DNA of 64,000 nt. Source: JBGTLU01 sp041743935 (GTDB lineage: Bacteria > Bacteroidota > Bacteroidia > Sphingobacteriales > Sphingobacteriaceae). The DNA lies in assembly GCA_041743935.1 (NCBI GenBank), contig JBGTLU010000021.1, positions 17,011 through 81,010 on the forward strand, given 5' to 3'. A program made the position numbers and the translations under genes. Shown in pieces: positions 24,527-33,097 of this stretch (within the stretch, counting starts at the first letter, position 1; each line of letters starts with the position of its first letter). The notes beneath the pieces were generated by a model. That model saw only the letters and a list, made by a program, of their open reading frames with translations, ran no database searches and was not told the origin of the DNA.

Positions 24527-24991
24527 TCACTTCAAAAACTCTAGTGCTTCTTTCGGAACAAATAAGCTAACATCTCCTTTGTAGCGCAAAATATCTCTTA
24601 CAATGGTAGAGCTAATAGCCGAATAGCCAGGTTTACTCAACATAAAAATACTTTCTACCTCAGGATACATCGCATGGTTCATCTGCGCAATGGCCTTTTC
24701 GTACTCAAAATCCGAAACAGTTCTAATACCTCGCACCATGTGTTTAGCATCAATTTTTTTGCAATATTCTACGGTTAATCCTTCATAGCAATGTACTTCT
24801 ACTTTTGGATAATTCTGGAAAACGGCTTTTACCATTTTTTCTCTTATCTCAGGATCAAGAAAAGATTGTTTGGTGCTGTTTAGACCAATACCAACTACCA
24901 CCTTATCAAACAAGGGCAAGATGCGTTTAATAATGTCTGTATGTGCAATGGTAATGGGGTCAAAAGAGCCCGGGAATAGCGCGGTTTTCAT
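24527..24991 (-). CDS. coaD: Pantetheine-phosphate adenylyltransferase
   Basis: CoaD makes dephospho-CoA from 4'-phosphopantetheine and ATP. The 154 residues start with FPGSFDPITIAHTDII (6-21), containing the nucleotidyltransferase TxGH-like motif (here ITIAHTD), and include MVRGIRTVSDFEYEKAIAQMN (in part, RGIRTVSDFEYE, about 88-99) and the C-terminal SAISSTIVRDI (about 127-137). The start overlaps rsmD by four bases (ATGA), a common pair in bacteria. CoaE, which acts next, is at 59324. Confidence 0.95.
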   Translation of the reverse strand: MKTALFPGSFDPITIAHTDIIKRILPLFDKVVVGIGLNSTKQSFLDPEIREKMVKAVFQNYPKVEVHCYEGLTVEYCKKIDAKHMVRGIRTVSDFEYEKAIAQMNHAMYPEVESIFMLSKPGYSAISSTIVRDILRYKGDVSLFVPKEALEFLK

Positions 24992-25539
24992 TCGTTTTTG
25001 GTTTTTACGAGTTCAAAAATAGAAAAAGTTGAGTTCCCATAGGTTCTGGTTTCTCTGAAGTTTGTTAAATGATCCATTTTAAGTAAGGTGACATGTTCCA
25101 ATACTAACCAGCCCCAAGGTTTCAATAATTTTTTTTGGAAAACGAGGTGAACAATATTTTGTAAGTTAGGTAAATCGTATGGAGGGTCGGCAAAGATTAA
25201 ATCGTAGGATTTATGCTCGTTTGCCAAAAAATTAAATACATCAGCTTTTATTATTTTAATGCCTTCTATTTGTAAACTTTTGGATGTTTTAGTGATAAAA
25301 TCAATACAATGAAAACTTCTGTCTACGGCGGTTATGTTTTTACATCCTCTTGATGCACATTCGTATGAGATGTTTCCCGTACCAGAAAATAAGTCTAGTA
25401 GATGAATGTCTTCAAAATCAAACTGATTACTTAAAATGGTAAATAAGGCTTCTTTTGCTTGATCGGTAGTAGGTCTTACCGGCAAATTCTTGGGTGCAAT
25501 TAGTCGTTTACCCTTAAATTTACCTTGAATTATCCGCAT
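24988..25539 (-). CDS. rsmD: 16S rRNA (guanine(966)-N(2))-methyltransferase
   Basis: RsmD methylates G966 in 16S rRNA. The 183 residues start MRIIQGKFKGKRLIAP and include PVRPTTDQAKEALFTIL, LLDLFSGTGNISYECASRG (motif I, about 47-65) and DLIFADPPYDL, the DPPY catalytic motif near residue 116. It overlaps coaD by four bases and the upstream DUF3822 gene by ten bases. The rsmD-coaD pair is widely conserved. Confidence 0.93.
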   Translation of the reverse strand: MRIIQGKFKGKRLIAPKNLPVRPTTDQAKEALFTILSNQFDFEDIHLLDLFSGTGNISYECASRGCKNITAVDRSFHCIDFITKTSKSLQIEGIKIIKADVFNFLANEHKSYDLIFADPPYDLPNLQNIVHLVFQKKLLKPWGWLVLEHVTLLKMDHLTNFRETRTYGNSTFSIFELVKTKNE

Positions 25540-26363
25540 AATTCTAAACTAATAATGGGGTAGAAGTAATGTTGAGGTATTTCGCCTAATTTTTTTCCGT
25601 AACTAAAATTACCTGGTAGTTCGCCAAATTCTATGTATTTAAAGTACTTGCTTAATAGTTGGTAGCTTTCGGAATTTATGTCAATCATACCCAATAATAC
25701 TATCTCGGTTTGGGTTCTATCTAAACCTAGTTGTTGGAAAATAAAACTGGGATAATATAAAAATTCCTCTAAACTGCTGTAGTTAAACCGATTATATAAC
25801 TGCAAATTACCCTGATTTACAAACACGATATCGATAAAATTTTTATCGACAAATATATACACCACACTTTTATCACTGCCGGTATTTTGGCTCATAATTC
25901 CTTCAAGAAGTGGTGTTCCGTCGTAATAAAAATCTGCTCCCTGAAAATATAAATCGGCATCTAACAGCATTTCTTGGGTGGGTAAATGAAGAATTTTTGC
26001 TGGTAAATTCACTAAATGATCGGTAAGCATACCGGTGGATGATTCGCCAAAATTTAATTCTGCATATTCCTTTAATAAAGAAGCATCAAAAATAGCACTT
26101 GGAATAATGGTTTGTTTTTCTGAAGGGAGGGCAACTCTTATTTTAGCAAACGTTTGTTGTAATAACTCATCTTCCAGTATTACATATTGTAAGTTCGAAA
26201 CTTCCCTATAATCAAACAACCCAATGTATTTGTTCTTTGCCGGATTAAAAATAGCGTAGGAGAGACTATTTGCCCCAATTCTAACATTTAAATGATATTT
26301 TGATGTATGTTTCCACTTAAAAGTAGCGTCTAATAATTGCAATTGATTTTCGGTAGTTTCCAT
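25530..26363 (-). CDS. DUF3822 family protein
   Basis: The 277-residue protein belongs to the Bacteroidota DUF3822 family, whose function is unknown. The sequence (YHLNVRIGANSLSYAIFNPAKN, partly, and VVYIFVDKNFIDIVFVNQGNLQLYNRF, partly) suggests an actin/Hsp70-like ATPase-type fold remnant with repeated beta hairpins, though I do not see phosphate-loop residues. No signal or membrane segment is present. It overlaps rsmD by ten bases and is first in the DUF3822-rsmD-coaD operon, with a TACTTTTG promoter box. Confidence 0.8.
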   Translation of the reverse strand: METTENQLQLLDATFKWKHTSKYHLNVRIGANSLSYAIFNPAKNKYIGLFDYREVSNLQYVILEDELLQQTFAKIRVALPSEKQTIIPSAIFDASLLKEYAELNFGESSTGMLTDHLVNLPAKILHLPTQEMLLDADLYFQGADFYYDGTPLLEGIMSQNTGSDKSVVYIFVDKNFIDIVFVNQGNLQLYNRFNYSSLEEFLYYPSFIFQQLGLDRTQTEIVLLGMIDINSESYQLLSKYFKYIEFGELPGNFSYGKKLGEIPQHYFYPIISLELCG

Positions 26364-26375
26364 AATCTATTTTAG

Positions 26376-26383
26376 CAAAAGTA
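26376..26383 (-). promoter_or_regulatory. -7 element TACTTTTG for DUF3822-rsmD-coaD
   Basis: The minus strand reads TACTTTTG, a perfect TAnnTTTG, 13 bases before the ATG at 26363. The leader would be about nine bases. A related TAATTTG for the divergent helicase is at 26430-26436. Confidence 0.5.
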
Positions 26384-26453
26384 TTATTTTTTTAAAAAGG
26401 CAGCAGGATAGTACTGAAATTAAAAAACGTAATTTGCACGTCGATAATAAAAA

Positions 26454-27857
26454 ATGAATAAAACTGTAGTACGTTCCGTTTTTCCGCATGAGCCTACCGA
26501 GCAACAACTTCACTTATTCGAAGATTTACACCATTTTTTATTAACCACCATTGAACGATCTGCATTTGTTTTAAAGGGTTATGCCGGTACCGGAAAAACC
26601 ACTTCTGTGAGTGCCTTGGTTAAATTATTGCCAAAATATACCTATCGTTCGGTTTTATTAGCACCAACCGGAAGAGCAGCTAAAGTAGTGGCAAATTATT
26701 CGGGCAAGACAGCTTATACCATTCATAAACGGATATACAGAAAACAAGAAACACGCGGACAAACCAAGTTTGTATTGAATAATAATACTTTATCAGATAC
26801 TATTTTCATTGTAGATGAAGCTTCTATGATTACCAATGAATCGGATAGATCGGAGATTTGGGGGAAAGGGGTTTTAGCAGATTTAATCCGATTTGTATAT
26901 AGTGGTAAAAACTGTAAGTTGTTGTTAATTGGTGATACGGCACAATTACCACCCGTAGGTTCGGATTATAGTCCGGCTTTAGATACCAAATATTTAGAAC
27001 ATGAGTTTGATTTAAGCATTGCTGAATTTGAATTAACAGAAGTACTTCGTCAGCAAAAAGAATCCGGAATATTGCGTAATGCTACAGAAATCAGAAACTT
27101 AATACGAGAGGAAGTGCCGTCCATCCCACAAATAATTACAAAAGGATATGTAGATTGCTACCAATGCAACGGTGAACGATTGCCCGACGGCTTACAATAT
27201 GCCTACGATAAATTTGGTATCGAAAATACTTTATTGGTTTGCAGAAGTAACAAATCTGCCAATGGATACAACCAACAAATAAGGGCTAGGATTTTATATA
27301 GAGAAGAAGAAATTTCTACCAATGATTATTTAATGGTTGTGCGTAACAATTATTTTTGGTTACCCGATAAATCAGAAATAGGATTTATTGCCAATGGCGA
27401 TATTGTTAGAATCCGGAAAATTAAAGGATTTACCGAACTTCATGGTTGCCGTTTTGCTGATTTAATTATTGAACTTTGTGATTACGATAATTTAGAAGTA
27501 GAATGCAAAGTGGTTTTAGACACCCTAGTTTCTGAAAGCCCTAGTTTAAGCACGGCCGAGAGCCAGATGCTTTATGAATCTGTGTTAGAAGATTACGCTT
27601 ACTTGCCCAATAAGAGAGAACGAAACGCAAAAGTTAAAGAAGATCCATTTTATAACGCATTGCAAGTAAAATTCGCTTATGCCGTTACTTGTCACAAAGC
27701 GCAGGGAGGGCAATGGGATGCTGTTTTTATTGACCAAGGTTATTTAAACGAACAAATGATTAATCAAGATTTTTTACGTTGGATGTATACCGCCGTAACC
27801 AGAGCAACAAAAGAATTGTATTTTGTGAATTTTTCGGATAAATTTTTTGCTCAATGA
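26454..27857 (+). CDS. RecD-like superfamily 1 ATP-dependent DNA helicase
   Basis: The 467-residue protein has the SF1 helicase motifs in order: GYAGTGKTTS (motif I, about 42-51), APTGRAAKV (motif Ia), FIVDEASM (motif II, about 121), LIGDTAQLPPVGS (motif III, about 159-171), LRQQKESGIL (motif IV region) and, in the C-terminal UvrD-like domain, VTCHKAQGGQWDAVF (motif V/VI region, about 405-419) and TAVTRATKELYFVN. It fits the RecD2-like group but is much shorter than typical RecD2 and lacks the N-terminal helix-hairpin-helix region, so it is a compact variant common in Bacteroidota. The ccmB start overlaps its stop (ATGA). Confidence 0.85.
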   Translation: MNKTVVRSVFPHEPTEQQLHLFEDLHHFLLTTIERSAFVLKGYAGTGKTTSVSALVKLLPKYTYRSVLLAPTGRAAKVVANYSGKTAYTIHKRIYRKQETRGQTKFVLNNNTLSDTIFIVDEASMITNESDRSEIWGKGVLADLIRFVYSGKNCKLLLIGDTAQLPPVGSDYSPALDTKYLEHEFDLSIAEFELTEVLRQQKESGILRNATEIRNLIREEVPSIPQIITKGYVDCYQCNGERLPDGLQYAYDKFGIENTLLVCRSNKSANGYNQQIRARILYREEEISTNDYLMVVRNNYFWLPDKSEIGFIANGDIVRIRKIKGFTELHGCRFADLIIELCDYDNLEVECKVVLDTLVSESPSLSTAESQMLYESVLEDYAYLPNKRERNAKVKEDPFYNALQVKFAYAVTCHKAQGGQWDAVFIDQGYLNEQMINQDFLRWMYTAVTRATKELYFVNFSDKFFAQ

Positions 27858-28531
27858 TTACCTTCGCACCGATGTCATTATTAGCCCAAATAAAAACACT
27901 TTTAATCAAGGAAGTAACCTTAGAATGGCGCTCTAAATATGCATTAAACGGCATGTTGGTGTACGTGATAGGAACAGTTTTTATTTGTTATTTATCGTTC
28001 AGGCAAGTTAACCCTGCCATTTGGAACGCTTTGTTTTGGATCATTATGCTGTTTGCTTCTGTAAATGCAATTGCTAAAAGTTTTATGCAAGAAACTAAAG
28101 GCCGACAATTGTATTTTTATACCGTAGCTTCTCCAATTGCTATCATTTTATCCAAAATAATCTATAATTTTTTGTTGATGCTGGTACTTAGTAGTACGGC
28201 ATTAATTATTTATACGGTAATTTTTAGTAACCCCATTGGCGACATGTTATTATACATCTTATCCGTTATATTAGGGGCACTTAGTTTTGCAACTGCATTT
28301 ACTATGATATCAGCCATTGCATCTAAAGCCGGCAATAATGCCACACTCATGGCCATCTTGAGTTTTCCTGTTATCATCCCCTTATTGATATTAATAATAA
28401 AACTAAGTAAGAATGCCATGGATGGTTTAGATAGATCGGTTAGTGCCGATGAATTGATAGCAATTTTAAGTGTAAATAGTATTGTAATTGCTATTTCTTT
28501 ACTCTTATTTCCTTACCTTTGGCGCGAATAA
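27854..28531 (+). CDS. ccmB: Haem exporter / cytochrome c maturation protein CcmB
   Basis: CcmB is the membrane subunit of the CcmABC haem-handling transporter in system I cytochrome c maturation. The 225-residue protein has about six transmembrane helices and the N-terminal LIKEVTLEWRSKYALNGMLVYV region typical of the family. The first ATG overlaps the helicase stop (ATGA). An internal ATG at 27872 (MSLLAQIKTLLIKE) fits the family length slightly better; I list the upstream one because of the overlap. It is followed by ccmC after 27 bases. No ccmA is seen here, so the ATPase must be elsewhere. Confidence 0.88.
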   Translation: MITFAPMSLLAQIKTLLIKEVTLEWRSKYALNGMLVYVIGTVFICYLSFRQVNPAIWNALFWIIMLFASVNAIAKSFMQETKGRQLYFYTVASPIAIILSKIIYNFLLMLVLSSTALIIYTVIFSNPIGDMLLYILSVILGALSFATAFTMISAIASKAGNNATLMAILSFPVIIPLLILIIKLSKNAMDGLDRSVSADELIAILSVNSIVIAISLLLFPYLWRE

Positions 28532-28558
28532 ATTATAGCAAAACCAAGTCGTATATAC

Positions 28559-29218
28559 ATGAAAAATAATTGGTGGAAAGCTCTTGCAATCGTTTTAGTT
28601 TTTTACTCCATAGTAGGTGGATTATTATTTTACGTTCCAGCAAAGCCAATTCTTAACGAAACCATTCGTAATTTATATTTCCACGTTCCTATGTGGTTTT
28701 CTATGATTATACTTTTCTTGATTTCGGTGATAAACAGCATTAAATATTTAAGAAGTAACAACGAAAATCACGATTTAAAAGCGGTTGAAAATGTTAATGT
28801 GGGGATGATATTTGGAGTTCTTGGTTTACTTACCGGAATGATATGGGCAAAATACACCTGGGGCGAAGCATGGAGCAATGACCCAAAACAGAACGGCGCT
28901 GCCATTGCCATGCTAATTTATGCTGCTTATATTTTACTCAGAAACTCCATAGACGAAGAACAAAAAAGAGCCAGAATTAGCGCTATATACAATATTTTTG
29001 CATTCCCCATCATGATTGTATTATTATTTATATTACCACGCATGACCGATTCTCTTCATCCCGGAAATGGTGGTAACCCCGGATTTAATGCCTATGATTT
29101 AGATGCATCTATGCGCTACGTATTTTATCCTGCTTGCATTGGTTGGATTTTATTTTCCGTTTGGATGGTCCAACTTCGATACAGAATTAGAAAAATTAAT
29201 AATTTAACTACAAACTAA
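28559..29218 (+). CDS. ccmC: Cytochrome c maturation protein CcmC (haem-binding, CcsA/CcmC type)
   Basis: CcmC loads haem onto CcmE. The 219-residue protein has six predicted transmembrane helices, a histidine in FHVPMWFSM (about 42-50), and the tryptophan-rich haem-binding motif WGEAWSNDPKQNGAA (about 101-115). A second conserved His lies in DSLHPGNGG near residue 167. It sits between ccmB and ccmD as in other Bacteroidota. No ccmE or ccmF is seen downstream in the window. Confidence 0.92.
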   Translation: MKNNWWKALAIVLVFYSIVGGLLFYVPAKPILNETIRNLYFHVPMWFSMIILFLISVINSIKYLRSNNENHDLKAVENVNVGMIFGVLGLLTGMIWAKYTWGEAWSNDPKQNGAAIAMLIYAAYILLRNSIDEEQKRARISAIYNIFAFPIMIVLLFILPRMTDSLHPGNGGNPGFNAYDLDASMRYVFYPACIGWILFSVWMVQLRYRIRKINNLTTN

Positions 29219-29229
29219 TACATTCACCT

Positions 29230-29445
29230 ATGCGAAAATTAGCATTGCTATTTTTATTTTCTTTTTTAGCTATCCAATTAAAAGCACAAGAATACACTGG
29301 GGGCATAGAAATGGCTACGGGTATGAGAAGCTCAGGCAAGATTTATGTAGTAGTAGCTACTATCGCCATTATTTTTGTGGGCTTAGTTTGGTATCTTATA
29401 ACCTTAGACAAAAGAATATCTAACATTGAGAAAAAAGTTAAATAA
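29230..29445 (+). CDS. ccmD: CcmD family protein
   Basis: The 71-residue protein has an N-terminal signal-like segment (MRKLALLFLFSFLAIQLKAQ) and one transmembrane helix (about 40-58: IYVVVATIAIIFVGLVWYLI, partly), followed by LDKRISNIEKKVK, the short cytoplasmic tail of CcmD. CcmD is a small membrane protein that helps release holo-CcmE from CcmC. The identification depends on position after ccmC and on topology. The N-terminal signal part is longer than in proteobacterial CcmD. Confidence 0.8.
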   Translation: MRKLALLFLFSFLAIQLKAQEYTGGIEMATGMRSSGKIYVVVATIAIIFVGLVWYLITLDKRISNIEKKVK

Positions 29446-29625
29446 CTACATTTCTTCATGAAAGCTAAATAATCCAATATTTTAAACCGAAATTGATTTT
29501 AGTATAAAACTTCTTACAACAATTTATTTGTATCATTTAAATATTTCATTGAAACTTGTACTTATTATTTGAATAAATACGATTTTACCCTAACCCAATA
29601 TTATTAACCCAATTGACCAGATTTT

Positions 29626-31062
29626 ATGGCAAAGAAAAATAAACTTAATGTACCACACGAGCATGGCTTTTTTGCTGATGTTAACAGTTACTTTGATCAG
29701 GCTGCAGTTTTAACTAAAGTAGAAACACATCTGTTAGAAATGATTAAGCAATGTAATAGCGTATATCATTTTCAATTCCCTATCCGAAGAGGAAATAAAT
29801 TAGAAGTATTACAGGCTTGGCGTGTGGAACACTCTCACCACAAATTACCAACTAAAGGTGGTATCCGTTATAGCGAGATGGTAAACCAAGATGAGGTTAT
29901 GGCATTGGCAGCTCTAATGACTTACAAGTGTGCCATTGTAAATGTGCCATTTGGTGGTGCAAAAGGTGGGGTTAAAATCAACCCTAGAAATTATACAGTG
30001 GATGAATTAGAAAAAATTACACGCAGATATACATTTGAGCTAATAAAGAAAAATTTTATTGGACCAGCTATAGATGTACCGGCACCAGATTACGGTACAG
30101 GCGAGAGAGAAATGGCTTGGATTGTAGATACTTATACAGCCTTTAATCCTTCTGTTTTAGATTCTAACGGTTGTGTTACCGGCAAACCTTTAGCTTTACA
30201 TGGCATTGCTGGGCGCAGAGAAGCAACCGGACGTGGTGTGTTTTTCTCTATCCGCGAGTGTGTGGATGTTGCCGAAGACATGAAACGAATTGGTTTAACG
30301 CCAGGCATTAAAGATAAACGAGTAATCGTACAAGGATTAGGAAATGTGGGCTACCATTCGGCAAAATTCTTACAAGAAGCAGGTGCTGTAATTGTTGGTT
30401 TGTGTGAGTATGAAGGTTCTATATATAATTCAAAAGGACTAGACTTAGAAGAAGTGGTAAAACACAGAAAAGAAACAGGTTCTATTTTAAACTTTAAAAA
30501 TGCTAAGAGTTTTGCAAATAGCGCAGAAGGATTAGAACAAGAATGTGATATTTTGGTGCCTGCTGCATTAGAAAACCAAATTACAGAGAACAACATAAAA
30601 AAGATAAAAGCTAAAATTATTGCAGAAGGAGCCAACGGACCTACAACCACAGATGCTGCATCTTATTTTGTGAAAAACAAGGGAATTATCATTCCGGATA
30701 TGTATTGTAATGCCGGTGGTGTAACTGTTTCTTACTTCGAGTGGTTAAAAAACTTATCGCATATTGCTTATGGCCGTATGGATAAACGTTACGAAGAAAA
30801 TTCTTCGGCCAATATGGTTGCCATGGTTGAAAAAATGACCGGTGTAACTTTAGCACCTGAGCAACGCAAATCCATTGTTAAAGGAGCAACAGAACTAGAA
30901 ATTGTAAACTCCGGATTGGAAGAAACCATGATAACAGCATACCACGATATTCGCGAAACTAAATTGCAAAACAAAAAAGTAGACAGTTTACGTTTAGCTG
31001 CATATGTTCGTTCTATCGAAAAAATTGCAGTTTCTTACCAAAATCTGGGTATTTTCCCTTAA
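29626..31062 (+). CDS. Glutamate dehydrogenase (Glu/Leu/Phe/Val dehydrogenase family)
   Basis: The enzyme reversibly deaminates glutamate to 2-oxoglutarate and ammonia. The 478 residues include KLPTKGGIRYSE (about 72-83) and CAIVNVPFGGAKGGVKINP (about 104-122) with the substrate-binding and catalytic lysines, and the Rossmann motif VQGLGNVGYHSAKF (about 228). It is about 30 residues longer than typical bacterial hexameric GDH, in line with other Bacteroidota. It stands alone, preceded by a 180-base gap in which I see no clear TAnnTTTG box, and is followed by a strong terminator. A second member, leucine-type, is at 55226. Confidence 0.9.
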   Translation: MAKKNKLNVPHEHGFFADVNSYFDQAAVLTKVETHLLEMIKQCNSVYHFQFPIRRGNKLEVLQAWRVEHSHHKLPTKGGIRYSEMVNQDEVMALAALMTYKCAIVNVPFGGAKGGVKINPRNYTVDELEKITRRYTFELIKKNFIGPAIDVPAPDYGTGEREMAWIVDTYTAFNPSVLDSNGCVTGKPLALHGIAGRREATGRGVFFSIRECVDVAEDMKRIGLTPGIKDKRVIVQGLGNVGYHSAKFLQEAGAVIVGLCEYEGSIYNSKGLDLEEVVKHRKETGSILNFKNAKSFANSAEGLEQECDILVPAALENQITENNIKKIKAKIIAEGANGPTTTDAASYFVKNKGIIIPDMYCNAGGVTVSYFEWLKNLSHIAYGRMDKRYEENSSANMVAMVEKMTGVTLAPEQRKSIVKGATELEIVNSGLEETMITAYHDIRETKLQNKKVDSLRLAAYVRSIEKIAVSYQNLGIFP

Positions 31063-31082
31063 AATAAATTACTTAAAAGCAT

Positions 31083-31113
31083 AATCCTCTACCAAAAAGT
31101 AGAGGATTTTTTG
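31083..31113 (+). terminator. Rho-independent terminator of the glutamate dehydrogenase gene
   Basis: AATCCTCTAC (31083-31092) pairs perfectly with GTAGAGGATT (31099-31108) around CAAAAA, followed by a T-run to 31112. It is 20 bases after the stop. Confidence 0.9.
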
Positions 31114-31188
31114 TTTAACGTCATTATAATATCAAAAAAGAAAAAGGATAATTTGTAATAACTCCGCTTGAATATCAACCTAAATAAA

Positions 31189-31196
31189 TATTTTTA
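31189..31196 (+). promoter_or_regulatory. Near-consensus -7 element TATTTTTA for the histidine kinase gene
   Basis: TATTTTTA differs from TAnnTTTG in the last base. TTG at 31168-31170 lies 18 bases upstream. The leader to the TTG start codon at 31222 would be about 22 bases. Confidence 0.35.
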
Positions 31197-31221
31197 GCAA
31201 CACTATCTAATCTTATAGACA

Positions 31222-33027
31222 TTGAAAAAAACTGGATTTATCTTCCTTTTGATTTTTTTTTGTAAAACTTATTTAGTTGCCCAAACTACATCTGATAGTT
31301 TATTGAACTTGATGAATAGTAATCATCCTTACAATGAATATATAGCAGAACTCACCCAACTATTTACCGGATACGCTATTCTTAAAGATTTTGACAAACT
31401 CATAGAAGTTGGAACAGTTGCCCTAAAGAAAGCCGAAGAAAATAAAGATACCTTAGCCATAGCCATCATCACCAGAGCCATTGGTATTGGGAATTATTTC
31501 AAGGGAAATTATAATATAGCGGCTAAGCATTACCTTAAAGCAATTTCTTTATTAAGCCAATTTAACGATGTAAATCAATTAGCTATTACCTATAATGAAA
31601 TGGGTAAGCTGTATCGCAAAACCAAAGACTACCCACGTTCCTTGCGTTACTATGATTTGGCTTACAAAATATACATCGATACGGAAGATATTATTGGTCA
31701 AGGAACTATTTTAAACGAATCGGGGGTGGTGTATGAATACATGCAAAATTACGATGAAGCATTAAACCGCTACCAAGCATCTTTAAAATTTGCAGAAGAA
31801 CTAAAGGAGGAAATAGGCATTTCGTATTCCAAAAGTTTTATAGCAGGTGTTTATTTAATCCAAAAGAAATATAGTGAAGCAGAAAAACTATTTTTAGATG
31901 TAATAGCCATTAGAGAAAGAATGAACGATCAGTTTGGGTTAACTTTTGCATATGGTAATTTGGGTAAATTATATTCAGAAAAAGGAGATTATGCTAAAGC
32001 TGAGCAGGGGTTATTAAAGTCATTAGCTATTGCCGAGCGCATGAATTATACTGAGCAAAAAGCAAATTTATATTTTGATTTAGTGAAAGTATACGAGCGC
32101 AAAGGCGATTTTAAAGGAGCTTACACCTACTATCAGCAAAACCGGAGCATTGTAGATAGTTTGTTTAGTGTGCAAAAAGCCAAACAAATTGAAGAACTGA
32201 ATGCCATCTATGAAACGGCACAAAAAGAACAACTTATAAAAGAACAAGAATTTGCTATAAATAGGCAGCGTTATCTTCTTTTTGGCAGTATTGGTCTTTT
32301 TGTTTTTGTGGGATTTATTGCTTTTACCCAGTATAAACGCTACCGCTATAAACAAGCAATTGCTTTGCAAACCGAGATAAATAAACAACAAAACTTAGCT
32401 ACTAAAGCGGTCTTAATTGCCGAAGAAAAAGAAAGAGAACGAATTGCAAAAGATTTACACGATGGGGTAGGCCAGTTAATGAGTGCAGCCAAAATTAATT
32501 TATCCGTTTTAGAATCTGAATTAGAAATTAATTCTGAAGACCAAAAATTAGCCATGGAGCTTACCATGCAGTTGATTGACGAAAGTTGTGCCGAAGTACG
32601 AGCCGTTTCGCATAATTTAATGCCCAATGCATTACTCAAAAATGGGTTAGTTACGGCTATTAAATCCTTCATAAATAAAGTAGATAAAAGGGCATTAAAA
32701 ATTGATTTACAACTAAAAGGTTTAGAAAAACGCTTAGAACCCAACACCGAATCTGTATTGTACAGAGTAATTCAGGAATGTATAAATAATGTAATAAAAC
32801 ATGCTGTTGCAACCGAAATGACCATACATTTAGAGTGGACAAACACACTATTTATCGCTTTTATTTCCGATAACGGGAAAGGTTTTGAAATGAAAAATGT
32901 AAAAGCAAATGAAGGTATCGGCTTAAATAACATCCGAAGTAGGGTAGAGTTTCTAAAGGGACAATTACACTATACCACTTCACTCGGAAACGGCACAAAA
33001 GTGAATATTCGGGTGCCCGTTGGGTAA
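31222..33027 (+). CDS. TPR-containing sensor histidine kinase (HisKA_3 type)
   Basis: This membrane sensor kinase has 601 residues from a TTG start (MKKTGFIFLLIFFCKTYLVAQ, partly; a signal peptide), since the next in-frame ATG would lose the signal. Residues 60-330 are tetratricopeptide repeats, several of the type YNEMGKLYRKTKDYPRSLRYY and YGNLGKLYSEKGDYAKAEQ. A transmembrane helix follows at about 350-370. The dimerisation box is ERERIAKDLHDGVGQ with His413, and the ATPase domain has ECINNVIKHA, ISDNGKGF and GIGLNNI. Such kinases normally pair with a LuxR/NarL-type regulator, but none is adjacent in this window. Confidence 0.87.
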   Translation: MKKTGFIFLLIFFCKTYLVAQTTSDSLLNLMNSNHPYNEYIAELTQLFTGYAILKDFDKLIEVGTVALKKAEENKDTLAIAIITRAIGIGNYFKGNYNIAAKHYLKAISLLSQFNDVNQLAITYNEMGKLYRKTKDYPRSLRYYDLAYKIYIDTEDIIGQGTILNESGVVYEYMQNYDEALNRYQASLKFAEELKEEIGISYSKSFIAGVYLIQKKYSEAEKLFLDVIAIRERMNDQFGLTFAYGNLGKLYSEKGDYAKAEQGLLKSLAIAERMNYTEQKANLYFDLVKVYERKGDFKGAYTYYQQNRSIVDSLFSVQKAKQIEELNAIYETAQKEQLIKEQEFAINRQRYLLFGSIGLFVFVGFIAFTQYKRYRYKQAIALQTEINKQQNLATKAVLIAEEKERERIAKDLHDGVGQLMSAAKINLSVLESELEINSEDQKLAMELTMQLIDESCAEVRAVSHNLMPNALLKNGLVTAIKSFINKVDKRALKIDLQLKGLEKRLEPNTESVLYRVIQECINNVIKHAVATEMTIHLEWTNTLFIAFISDNGKGFEMKNVKANEGIGLNNIRSRVEFLKGQLHYTTSLGNGTKVNIRVPVG

Positions 33028-33097
33028 AGTTTTTTTTGTCATTTTTATTTTACAATTCCTGTATTTTTTTAATATTTGACTAATCAACCAAACTAAT

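Noticed and set aside
26454..27857. RecD-like helicase as a phage-defence component
   Set aside because: It is a compact SF1 helicase common in Bacteroidota and lies among housekeeping and haem genes. No nuclease, methylase or other defence gene is adjacent.
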